Shown piece by piece: positions 1 to 6,546 of a DNA stretch of 11,315 nucleotides. The DNA lies in the NCBI GenBank assembly GCA_018065345.1, contig JAGHTM010000145.1, positions 1 to 11,315 on the forward strand, written 5' to 3'. The notes under the pieces were generated by a model. It saw only the letters and a list, made by a program, of their open reading frames with translations, was not told the DNA's origin and searched no databases. This DNA is from Candidatus Enterousia merdequi (GTDB taxonomy: Bacteria; Pseudomonadota; Alphaproteobacteria; Rs-D84). The position numbers were made by a program, and so were the translations under genes. Each line of letters begins with the position of its first letter. Position 1 is the first letter of the stretch.

Positions 1-416
1 GTCTTTACCCAGCGCAAAGCAAATTTATTCGCGCGACCAATTGCTGCATTTTGTTCATGTAAATATGTTGGTATTTTCCAAACATGCGCTGCAAAAACAG
101 CAGGTACAGAAGCATACCCACCAAAAGCAACCACTTTATCAGGACGAAACAACATAAAACGCAATATCAAAGTGACAGCAGACAAACCTATCTTACCAAG
201 CGCTATGATTTGTTTTATTTTTGATTTTGCCCCAACACCAGCCGCCCAAACAAAAGCAACCCTTGCGTTTTTTGGTTTTCCATCACGAACCATTTGCAAA
301 ACACGTCCATCAGAAGATATAGTTATTTTATGTCCGCGTTTTGATAATTCTTGAGCCACACTTAAAGCAGGAAACACATGTCCACCTGTTCCACCTGTTG
401 CAATCCATATTTTCAT
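1..416 (-). CDS. murG: MurG, UDP-GlcNAc:lipid I transferase (3' end missing)
   Basis: MurG adds GlcNAc to undecaprenyl-pyrophosphoryl-MurNAc-pentapeptide (lipid I) to make lipid II on the cytoplasmic face of the inner membrane. I translated this frame by hand. The first 138 residues or so are present, and the rest (the family is about 350-370 residues) lies beyond the left edge. The N-terminus MKIWIATGGTGGHVFPAL carries the glycine-rich G-G-T-G-G-H loop of the lipid-binding domain. Around residue 100 there is an F-G-G-Y-A-S-V-P motif, followed by L-H-E-Q-N-A-A-I-G-R-A-N-K, the family's HEQN region. The start is ATG at 416-414. A good Shine-Dalgarno (AAGGGGAT, 428-421) sits 6 nt upstream and overlaps the end of ftsW, so the two are surely co-transcribed. 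Identification is secure; only the C-terminal UDP-GlcNAc-binding domain cannot be checked. Confidence 0.96.
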   Translation of the reverse strand, partial: MKIWIATGGTGGHVFPALSVAQELSKRGHKITISSDGRVLQMVRDGKPKNARVAFVWAAGVGAKSKIKQIIALGKIGLSAVTLILRFMLFRPDKVVAFGGYASVPAVFAAHVWKIPTYLHEQNAAIGRANKFALRWVK

Positions 417-429
417 TTTTATCCCCTTG

Positions 430-1584
430 TTATCTGTTCCACGTATCTTCACGAATAATAGCCAATGCTATACCAAATAATATACAAAAAGTTATAAATG
501 ACACACCGCCGTATGATATAAACGGCAATGTCATACCTTTATCTATAACCAAATGCAAAGCCGTCATTAAATTAAAACATATTTGTCCCCCAAACAATGC
601 CGCCATACCAGATAGAGCATACACAACAAAATTATCCTTGGCATGTATTGCATGATTTATCAAATTGTTTAACACAAGCAACAAAAACAACACCAACAAA
701 CACGCAATTAACGCGCCCCAAACTTCTGCCAAAGCCGAAAACACAAAATCGTTTGTAGACTCTGGTAAAACATCTTGGACATAAGCACCTGTACCAACTC
801 CAAAAAGCCCACCATGTTTAATTGAATTTATTGAATACCATGCTTGTGTTCGTGGAACTATATCAAAAATATGTGCAGCGCGCGCACGAATATGTGGCAT
901 AAACATTAAAGCACATACACCCATTATTCCAGGCACGCAAAACATCGCCGGTATCCATTTTTTTGGAAACCCTGCAACTAAAAGCATCACAAACAAAATA
1001 CCTACATATAATAACGCTGTTCCAAAATCCGGATGTCTGAATATCATCAAAAGACATATTGCAAAAATTGCAAGATATGGCCACCACGATACTAATTTCA
1101 TTTTCCACGCTTCTTTATTAAGGAAAATATCACCACCATAAAATTTGTGCATCAGCGCTAAAAACCATGCAGTTATTACAATAAAAAATGGTTTTATAAT
1201 ATCTGATGGCATAAATGTCTGCCCTGCAATATTTATCCACCGATGACTACCATTTTTAATTACTTGGAAAGGGTTGGAAAACGCAGTTAGCAACAATGCA
1301 AGAATACCAAACAACAACCCTACAACAGATATTTTGATAATTTGTTTTTTATTCAACATACTGAATACGAACAAACAAATCACACCCAAAAGATAAGGCA
1401 AAGATGCACTTTTTATAAAATGATACCATGGATATCCCAAACGTGTAGCATCAGCAGCACCAGCAGTCAGCAAAGTTATTAAACCGACAGCAATCAAAGA
1501 CAAAACATATACTAAAAGTTTTCTGTCTATTTCAAAATACCAACTTGTAAATTTACTTTCTTCACCATGTGTAATTCTTAACAT
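430..1584 (-). CDS. ftsW: FtsW, SEDS-family septal peptidoglycan polymerase
   Basis: This is a 384-residue polytopic membrane protein of the SEDS family, which polymerises lipid II into glycan strands at the division septum with a partner class B PBP. After a cytoplasmic N-terminus of about 20 residues there are about ten hydrophobic segments. Family signatures in order: H-R-W-I-N at 114-118; M-P-S-D-I-I-K at 125-131, the usual QPSE-x-x-K site with D for E; H-P-D-F-G-T at 184-189; the extracellular loop N-D-F-V-F at 278-282, whose Asp279 matches the conserved, probably catalytic Asp; and P-F-I-S-Y-G-G-V-S at 354-362, where most members have GGSS. I prefer FtsW to RodA because of the mraY/murG neighbours. 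It lies 20 nt after mraY and 13 nt before murG. No strong Shine-Dalgarno is visible (AGG about 11 nt upstream), so translation may be coupled to mraY. Confidence 0.93.
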   Translation of the reverse strand: MLRITHGEESKFTSWYFEIDRKLLVYVLSLIAVGLITLLTAGAADATRLGYPWYHFIKSASLPYLLGVICLFVFSMLNKKQIIKISVVGLLFGILALLLTAFSNPFQVIKNGSHRWINIAGQTFMPSDIIKPFFIVITAWFLALMHKFYGGDIFLNKEAWKMKLVSWWPYLAIFAICLLMIFRHPDFGTALLYVGILFVMLLVAGFPKKWIPAMFCVPGIMGVCALMFMPHIRARAAHIFDIVPRTQAWYSINSIKHGGLFGVGTGAYVQDVLPESTNDFVFSALAEVWGALIACLLVLFLLLVLNNLINHAIHAKDNFVVYALSGMAALFGGQICFNLMTALHLVIDKGMTLPFISYGGVSFITFCILFGIALAIIREDTWNR

Positions 1585-1604
1585 GTCTTTGCCTATGTTT
1601 TACT

Positions 1605-2738
1605 TTATGCGAATTTTAACAAAACTAATGCAAGGCCAGAAAACAAAATAGATACGATAAAGAATCTATCTACAATTTTTGTTTCTGCCCATCCAAGTTC
1701 TTCAAAATGATGGTGTATCGGAGCGCGCAAAAATATACGTTTACCTTCACCAAATATCTTTCTTGTAATTTTGAAAAACATTGTTTGAACGAAAGAAGAC
1801 AATAAAATTAAAACCATCATACCAGCAGCAACACCCATTATAATTTCTGATTTCAACAACATCGCAACAGTTCCCATAAATCCACCAAGAGCTAACGAAC
1901 CAACATCGCCCATAAAAATACTTGCTGGTTTCGCATTAAACCACAAGAAACCAAGGACAGCACCAAATACACTTCCAAGCACTGCATACAAAGCACTTGT
2001 TTCTGGCAAGAATATAACAGCGTCCATAAAACCAGTTCTTGTTGCGCCATACAGAGCAACAACTAAAACTATCAATACCGGCATATATAATTTGGACAAC
2101 ATACCATCTAATCCGTCTGTAATATTTGTAGCATTTGCAGAACCACATATTACAAAATATGCAAATATGTAATATAAAAAACCTAACGTCAAAGGAACAC
2201 CGAACAAATACCCAATATTCCAAGTATCCAAAGGCAATTCAAAACTTGAACCTAAAACAATAGATAAATTTGGAACATAACCTGGCATTGTTTTATTTAT
2301 TAAATACGCCAAAACAATAACACATATTGCTTCCAAACCTAATCTCATAGACGGAGACAAACCATTTGATGCTTTTTTTGATTGGCTGGTTATTTTTTTA
2401 TAATCATCTGCAAATCCGATAATCGCAAACATCAATAAAGACAGCAAAGCAATCCACCCCGTTCTGTTATGCACAGGCATAAACAACAAAGACGCCACAA
2501 ATGTTGCAATCAAAATCAATATTCCACCCATCGATGGAGTTCCTGCTTTCTTTTGATGTTCAAGCGGAACGTTTTCACTTATTGGTTGACCTTTACCTTG
2601 AACTCTATGCATAAAACGAACAAAAGTTCGACCAAAAACAATCATTATTATAAAAGCCATACCAAAAGCAGCAGCAAATTGAGTCCAGCCACTAGCAAAA
2701 AATTGTATTCCTTTTGACACAAGAAAATCAGTTAGCAT
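1605..2738 (-). CDS. mraY: MraY, phospho-MurNAc-pentapeptide translocase
   Basis: MraY transfers phospho-MurNAc-pentapeptide from UDP to undecaprenyl phosphate, making lipid I, the first membrane step of peptidoglycan synthesis. The protein has 377 residues, slightly longer than the usual 360 or so, with about ten transmembrane segments. Diagnostic motifs: G-T-P-S-M-G-G at 66-72; the Asp pair in F-A-D-D-Y-K-K at 109-115 (D111, D112); N-A-T-N-I-T-D-G-L-D-G-M at 202-213; F-N-A-K-P-A-S-I-F-M-G-D-V-G at 267-280 with the third catalytic-site Asp, D278; and A-P-I-H-H-H-F-E at 339-346. All expected active-site residues are present, so it should be functional. The start is ATG 2738, with a strong Shine-Dalgarno AAAGGAG (2750-2744) 5 nt upstream. 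ftsW follows after 20 nt; in many bacteria murD would lie between them. The 70-nt gap to mrcA has no terminator, so it may be read from the mrcA promoter. Confidence 0.97.
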   Translation of the reverse strand: MLTDFLVSKGIQFFASGWTQFAAAFGMAFIIMIVFGRTFVRFMHRVQGKGQPISENVPLEHQKKAGTPSMGGILILIATFVASLLFMPVHNRTGWIALLSLLMFAIIGFADDYKKITSQSKKASNGLSPSMRLGLEAICVIVLAYLINKTMPGYVPNLSIVLGSSFELPLDTWNIGYLFGVPLTLGFLYYIFAYFVICGSANATNITDGLDGMLSKLYMPVLIVLVVALYGATRTGFMDAVIFLPETSALYAVLGSVFGAVLGFLWFNAKPASIFMGDVGSLALGGFMGTVAMLLKSEIIMGVAAGMMVLILLSSFVQTMFFKITRKIFGEGKRIFLRAPIHHHFEELGWAETKIVDRFFIVSILFSGLALVLLKFA

Positions 2739-2808
2739 AAAAACTCCTTTTTATGTCTTTATTCTATCACAAAAAACAGATTAATAAAACGAATATAAAA
2801 ATATATTT
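2739..2808 (-). other. mrcA-mraY intergenic gap
   Basis: This 70-nt, very AT-rich spacer has no hairpin that would stop transcription from mrcA into mraY. A weak -10-like TAGAAT lies at 2766-2761 on the minus strand, without a recognisable -35, so an internal promoter for mraY is possible but not supported. The mraY Shine-Dalgarno is at its left end. Confidence 0.5.
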
Positions 2809-4851
2809 TTAAAATATTCCACCAACAGCAGTTTTTGTAGATTGTTCTTTTACTGTTTGTGGTTTATTTGGTGTTTGTCCAGGCTTAAATACTTCATTTA
2901 TTATCGTACCATTTGGATCTTGCGACGCAGCAACCCCTGTATTTCTGTTCACACGCACAAAAGTCATACCATCCGGTACAGAAAACGGCTGATTGCTTTC
3001 ATCTTTTAATGCAACCCGCATAAAATCAGCAAAGACACGTGCCGCCATATGAGAACCAGCCCCTTTGCCGAGTGGCTTTGGGGTATCATAACCAAGATAA
3101 ACACCTGCAATTAAATTTTTAGAAAAGCCAACGAACCAAACATCTTTTACATCATTTGTTGTTCCTGTTTTTCCAGCAATAGTATGTCCTTCAACACGTG
3201 CTTGTTTACCTGTTCCGCGTTCAACAGCACCTTGCAAAATAGAAACTATTTGATATAAACTTTGCGCATCAGACAAAGGTTCTGATTTTTCTTTTTCAAC
3301 TGGTGGTAGCAAATCTTCAGACCATTCTATTTGTTTTTGTTTTTCACCACCAATTAAATTTCCATATCTATCTTCTATGTAATCAACCATCTTTGGTTCA
3401 ATAACACGACCACCATTTACAAAAGCAGAATATCCAAGTACCAGTTTCTGCAATGTTGTTTCACCACTCCCCAAAGCTAGCGATTCGTTAATATTTGATA
3501 AATCTTGTGGATAAACACCAAATCTTTGTGCTGTTTCAATCGCATCTCTAACCCCAATTTGTTCAACAAGACGAACAGTAGGAACATTACGAGATGTTTC
3601 CAAAGAAAAACGCAAAGGTATATTACCCAAGAACTTTCTGTCATAATTTTCTGGTCGCCATTCCTTGTTATTTTCACGCCACCCCACAACTGGTGCGTCT
3701 AAAATCAAACTCTCTGGACTCATTCCTTGTTCTAATGCTGACAAGAATATAAACGGTTTTATTGTTGAACCAATCTGGCGATATGCCTGAGTTGCACGAT
3801 TGAAAGAACTTTCCTTAAACGAACGCCCACCAGACATAGCAACAATTCGTCCTGTATGTGGATTCATTGCTATAATAGCACCTTGTAATTTTGGTTCTGT
3901 TGCCGATTTATTGCTGTTAAATGCATCAAGTTCTTTTGCCAAAGCCAAAGATGCAGCACGTTGATATTCTGGGATAATAGTTGTTTTTATATAAAGCCCA
4001 TCATTATATAATTTTTCACGTCCAATTTGATTCAATAATTTACGACGAACATCTTCTGCAAAATATTGAAAATCCATTTCCATTTGCTGTGAAAATCCAG
4101 AATTTATATTCAAAGGTTCTTTTATTGCAGCATCGGCTTCTTCTTGGGAAATATATCCATCATCAACCATTCTGTTCAAAACATAATTTCTGCGCTCTAT
4201 TGCACGATTTCTGTTGTTTGGTGCTTTTGGTAAAGATGCCAAAAAAGCACATTCAGACAATGTTAAATCTTTTACTTGTTTATTAAAATAAGACAATGCG
4301 GCAGAACCAACACCATATGCACGCGCCCCAAGGAATATTTCATTAAGATACAAAGTCATTATATGTTTTTTTGAAAAACTTCTTTCTAAACGCAAAGCCA
4401 AAATTGCTTCTTTAACCTTTCTTGAAATAGTTCTGTCCGAAGTTAAAAAGAAATTCTTAGCAACCTGTTGTGTAATTGTTGAAGCACCAGTAAATTTCGT
4501 ATTAAATCCAACCAAGCGCATTGCGTTATTAAAACTTGCACGAATAATACCTTGAATATCTATACCTGGATGTGTCCAGAAATTTTGATCTTCGGCAGCA
4601 ATAAAAGCATTTATCAATTGTGGAGGCATATCTTCAAAATCAATAAACACGCGTCTTTCTTCGGCATATTCAATAAGAAGCGAACCATCACTTGCATACA
4701 AACGGGTTGCCACAGGTGGTGTATATGTTGCCAGATTTTTATAATCTGGTAAATCATTTCCATAAATCAACACCAATGCCGCCAAACCAGCAATTCCAGC
4801 GACAATGCACCAGAAAATAAAATTGACAAACATACGTAGATATTTTTTCAT
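2809..4851 (-). CDS. mrcA: PBP1a-type bifunctional class A penicillin-binding protein
   Basis: This protein polymerises lipid II (GT51 glycosyltransferase) and crosslinks the stem peptides (transpeptidase) in the periplasm, anchored by one N-terminal membrane helix (about residues 9-32). Residues are numbered from the upstream GTG at 4854. The GT51 domain has A-E-D-Q-N-F at 87-92 with catalytic Glu88, G-A-S-T-I-T-Q-Q at 123-130, R-K-V-K-E at 145-149 and N-E-I-F-L-G at 171-176. The transpeptidase has the nucleophile Ser363 in S-T-I-K (363-366), S-R-N at 421-423 and K-T-G at 562-564. At 680-681 residues it is shorter than typical Gram-negative PBP1a (770-850). Only about 120 residues separate the GT domain from S-x-x-K, so the OB-like insertion seen in E. 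coli PBP1a seems absent. The start could be GTG 4854 or ATG 4851; I chose ATG. Neither has a Shine-Dalgarno, and the promoter ends only 6-9 nt upstream. It heads the mraY-ftsW-murG block. Confidence 0.95.
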   Translation of the reverse strand: MKKYLRMFVNFIFWCIVAGIAGLAALVLIYGNDLPDYKNLATYTPPVATRLYASDGSLLIEYAEERRVFIDFEDMPPQLINAFIAAEDQNFWTHPGIDIQGIIRASFNNAMRLVGFNTKFTGASTITQQVAKNFFLTSDRTISRKVKEAILALRLERSFSKKHIMTLYLNEIFLGARAYGVGSAALSYFNKQVKDLTLSECAFLASLPKAPNNRNRAIERRNYVLNRMVDDGYISQEEADAAIKEPLNINSGFSQQMEMDFQYFAEDVRRKLLNQIGREKLYNDGLYIKTTIIPEYQRAASLALAKELDAFNSNKSATEPKLQGAIIAMNPHTGRIVAMSGGRSFKESSFNRATQAYRQIGSTIKPFIFLSALEQGMSPESLILDAPVVGWRENNKEWRPENYDRKFLGNIPLRFSLETSRNVPTVRLVEQIGVRDAIETAQRFGVYPQDLSNINESLALGSGETTLQKLVLGYSAFVNGGRVIEPKMVDYIEDRYGNLIGGEKQKQIEWSEDLLPPVEKEKSEPLSDAQSLYQIVSILQGAVERGTGKQARVEGHTIAGKTGTTNDVKDVWFVGFSKNLIAGVYLGYDTPKPLGKGAGSHMAARVFADFMRVALKDESNQPFSVPDGMTFVRVNRNTGVAASQDPNGTIINEVFKPGQTPNKPQTVKEQSTKTAVGGIF

Positions 4852-4860
4852 CACATACTA

Positions 4861-4889
4861 ATTTTATGTTAAAAAAAACAACTTTGCAA
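4861..4889 (-). promoter_or_regulatory. Sigma70-type promoter of mrcA
   Basis: On the minus strand, TTGCAA (4889-4884) and TAAAAT (4866-4861) are separated by exactly 17 bp that include a run of eight T. The predicted transcription start, about 7 nt past the -10, falls at 4854, on the GTG and 3 nt before the ATG of mrcA. It lies just beyond the terminator of the preceding unit, so it should drive mrcA and probably the cell-wall genes behind it. The prediction is by eye only. Confidence 0.6.
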
Positions 4890-4900
4890 GTAATGGTTAT

Positions 4901-4930
4901 AAAAAAACGGCGTTATAATTACGCCGTTTT
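4901..4930 (-). terminator. Rho-independent terminator of the rpmE-phosphatase unit
   Basis: A perfect 10-bp inverted repeat has arms AAAACGGCGT (4904-4913) and ACGCCGTTTT (4921-4930) around a 7-nt loop. Read on the minus strand, the hairpin is followed by an unbroken run of seven T (4907-4901, part of it in the stem). It begins 17 nt after the stop codon of the phosphatase-family gene and precedes the mrcA promoter. It therefore separates the two transcription units. This is the strongest terminator in the window. Confidence 0.88.
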
Positions 4931-4947
4931 CTATAATATTTATTCTT

Positions 4948-5658
4948 TTACAATTCAACTTTGCCATTTGTAGCAATAACATCACCAGACACAGAAGAAA
5001 ATTTTCCACCAGCTTCCTTGACCAATAATTCACCAGCAGCAATTTCTGCGAAATCAAGTGGATCAGATACAAAAGCATCCATTTTACCAGAAGCAACCCA
5101 TGCTAAATCTAAAGCTGGGCAACCTGTTTCACGTGCAGTCCCTTCAATTACAGGACGCATTCCAACTGTATTATATCCAATTGTCAAATCTTGTGGTTCT
5201 TTCAAATTAGAGACACGTATTCTTTCAGAATGGTATGCAGAAAAAACATATGCACCATTACCACTTTCTGCATAATACAATCTTTCTTCTATTGGAGAAT
5301 AAACCAAAGCGATTTTTGTTTCATCGTTTGAACGCAAAGCCAAAGATATAGCGAAATGTGAATTACCACGCACAAAATTTGCAGCCCCAGATAAAGCCAA
5401 TACAAATTCGTCACGACCATCACCAGGCTTTGAAACATCAGGTGTCAAAAGCCCAGCACTTGGACGAACAAGTTGCAAATCAGATAAAATATTTTCTTCT
5501 ATTCTTGCAGCAGCTTTTGCGACAAAATCTTTTGCACTTTTCAATGATTGTTGCAAATCTTCAATTTCACCAAAATCACGACGTAAACCAGCCGCAGTAT
5601 TTTGCAAAGCCGCAAACATCTTATTTAATTCTGTTGAACCTTTGATTAACAAATCCAT
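4948..5658 (-). CDS. Inositol-monophosphatase-family protein with a degraded active site
   Basis: This 236-residue protein has the IMPase/SuhB fold by sequence: R-D-F-G-E at 27-31, a K-D-F-V segment at 43-46, N-F-V-R-G at 94-98 followed by H-F-A-I-S at 101-105, the A-L-D-L-A-W-V-A-S-G segment at 182-191, and I-A-A-G-E-L-L-V-K-E-A-G-G at 206-218. The residues that bind the catalytic Mg2+ ions in working members are mostly missing. T-E-E-S is T-P-D-V (72-75). D-P-L-D-G-T-T-N-F is replaced by L-A-L-S-G-A-A-N-F (87-95), losing both Asp. The D of W-D-x-A-A-G is E205, and T-x-A-D is A-K-A-A (47-50). Phosphatase activity is therefore unlikely. The reading frame is intact and has a Shine-Dalgarno GAGG (5669-5666) 7 nt before ATG 5658, which argues against simple decay. 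It follows rpmE by 15 nt. A structural role like that of SuhB in rRNA transcription is an inference. Confidence 0.85.
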   Translation of the reverse strand: MDLLIKGSTELNKMFAALQNTAAGLRRDFGEIEDLQQSLKSAKDFVAKAAARIEENILSDLQLVRPSAGLLTPDVSKPGDGRDEFVLALSGAANFVRGNSHFAISLALRSNDETKIALVYSPIEERLYYAESGNGAYVFSAYHSERIRVSNLKEPQDLTIGYNTVGMRPVIEGTARETGCPALDLAWVASGKMDAFVSDPLDFAEIAAGELLVKEAGGKFSSVSGDVIATNGKVEL

Positions 5659-5673
5659 TGAAAAGCCTCAAAC

Positions 5674-5886
5674 TTAAAATTTAAATCCAGCAAATTTGCT
5701 TTTGAATTCTTCTGCACGTTTACCTTTTGCACCTTCGTTATTACGTTGGCCAGTCCATGCAGGATGGTTCAAGTTATCTGTTGATAAAACCAAATCTTTT
5801 TTAACAGAAGAATACATTTTTACTGTTTTTCCGTCAGTTGTTGTGACGTTTATTTCATGATATTCTGGATGAATTCCTTTTTTCAT
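5674..5886 (-). CDS. rpmE: 50S ribosomal protein L31
   Basis: This 70-residue protein begins M-K-K-G-I-H-P-E-Y-H-E-I, the standard opening of bacterial L31, a small protein of the 50S subunit central protuberance that helps bridge to the 30S. H-P-A-W-T-G-Q-R at 41-48 and the C-terminal F-x-x-x-F-A-G-F motif confirm it. It has no cysteine, so it is the zinc-independent (C-minus) form. The start is ATG 5886, with Shine-Dalgarno AAAAGGA (5900-5894) 7 nt upstream. The phosphatase-family gene follows after 15 nt and shares the terminator at 4901-4930, so the two form one transcript. A promoter lies at 5955-5928. Confidence 0.95.
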   Translation of the reverse strand: MKKGIHPEYHEINVTTTDGKTVKMYSSVKKDLVLSTDNLNHPAWTGQRNNEGAKGKRAEEFKSKFAGFKF

Positions 5887-5927
5887 CTTAAAGTCCTTTT
5901 TATTTGTAAATTGATTATAGCGTGACG

Positions 5928-5955
5928 ATTATACCTGCTTTTTTCGTAAAATCAA
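5928..5955 (-). promoter_or_regulatory. Promoter of the rpmE unit
   Basis: On the minus strand, TTGATT (5955-5950) and TATAAT (5933-5928) are 16 bp apart, predicting a start near 5921 and a leader of about 35 nt. A second TATAAT at 5919-5914 has no recognisable -35 and is less likely. The element lies between rpmE and the upstream orphan gene, whose stop is at 5969; no terminator is visible between them, so some read-through into rpmE is possible. Confidence 0.55.
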
Positions 5956-5968
5956 GATAAAGTTCGTA

Positions 5969-6478
5969 TTAAAATTGTCCGATACACCCAAGATAAGAAT
6001 TTCCAGTCGATTCGATTATATTTATAAACTGATTTTGATTTTTTCCAGAAAACAAAGCCAAAATCGTTCCTGCATCTGTTGCCAACATATCAGAAACAGT
6101 AGCAATAGAAGAATTCATTTTCTTGAAAAAACCGCTGGCAGGTTTAATTTCAGCGGCAAGTAATTGGTGTGTACCATGCGATTTTGCATGTGATTCTGCA
6201 CTTATAACCATCAATTGACATTCCGGAGAAATAATCATTTTATCAATAATTACAGCATTAGAACCCAATAATTCACCCCACCAACCAGTAGATTCACAAA
6301 AAACAGGATAAAAAACTAAAGCGTCTTCGTTTTGTTCAAAAATACCAGACAAATCTAAATCTTCCGACACAACTTCTGGCATAAGACCTGTTTCATTATT
6401 TATAACCTTGCGCGACAACTGGTAATCTGCGTTACCATTTGTTTTGTATGGCCAATAAAGAATCGGGTTCTTACTCAT
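5969..6478 (-). CDS. Unrecognised 169-residue protein
   Basis: I do not recognise a family. The protein begins M-S-K-N-P-I-L-Y-W-P-Y-K and has no signal peptide and no clear transmembrane helix, so it is probably cytosolic. It is mildly acidic in the first half, has W-W-G-E-L near the middle, and has a hydrophobic stretch near the C-terminus (about 130-145, T-I-L-A-L-F-S-G) too short to be a confident membrane segment. The three cysteines are scattered and do not form a metal motif. The start could be GTG 6481 or ATG 6478; I chose ATG. There is no Shine-Dalgarno, and a TATAAT ends 8 nt upstream, so the mRNA is probably leaderless. A terminator for the VirB6-like gene lies just upstream, so this is a separate unit. 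It is a real gene on length, a single long frame and its own promoter; function is unknown. Confidence 0.7.
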   Translation of the reverse strand: MSKNPILYWPYKTNGNADYQLSRKVINNETGLMPEVVSEDLDLSGIFEQNEDALVFYPVFCESTGWWGELLGSNAVIIDKMIISPECQLMVISAESHAKSHGTHQLLAAEIKPASGFFKKMNSSIATVSDMLATDAGTILALFSGKNQNQFINIIESTGNSYLGCIGQF

Positions 6479-6486
6479 CACTGTGA

Positions 6487-6495
6487 ATTATACCA
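6487..6495 (-). promoter_or_regulatory. Extended -10 promoter of the orphan gene
   Basis: The minus strand reads TGGTATAAT at 6495-6487, a perfect TATAAT (6492-6487) with the extended TG. The -35 region at about 6515-6510 is only a T run. The predicted start near 6480 falls within the alternative start codons GTG 6481 and ATG 6478. The 10-base core TGGTATAATT is identical to that of the minus-strand promoter at 7855-7846. Confidence 0.6.
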
Positions 6496-6510
6496 GATTC
6501 GGTGTTGATA

Positions 6511-6540
6511 AAAAAGTGCACTTTGTTAAATAAAGCACTT
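6511..6540 (-). terminator. Probable terminator of the minus-strand VirB6-like gene
   Basis: The minus strand has arms AAGTGC (6540-6535) and GCACTT (6519-6514). They can be extended by three inner T-A pairs past a 2-nt bulge, and they are followed by T to 6511, so the T run is 5 nt with two of them in the stem. It begins 6 nt after the stop codon at 6547. The same place contains a perfect 12-bp palindrome AAAGTGCACTTT (6513-6524), which could instead be a protein-binding site. Stem and tail are modest, so termination may be partial. Confidence 0.5.
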
Positions 6541-6546
6541 GATTTT

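Noticed and set aside
2761..2766. TAGAAT as a -10 for an internal mraY promoter
   Set aside because: No -35-like hexamer at 16-18 bp and no extended TG; in such AT-rich DNA the hexamer alone is not evidence.
4961..5645. Two plus-strand open frames (4961-5275 and 5358-5645) antisense to the phosphatase-family gene
   Set aside because: Both are shadows of a coding frame with clear family motifs, and their translations are low-complexity Q/H/N-rich or unrecognisable.
6513..6524. Perfect palindrome AAAGTGCACTTT as a regulator-binding site
   Set aside because: Its sequence is explained better as part of the terminator hairpin after the stop at 6547; no second copy was noticed elsewhere in the window.
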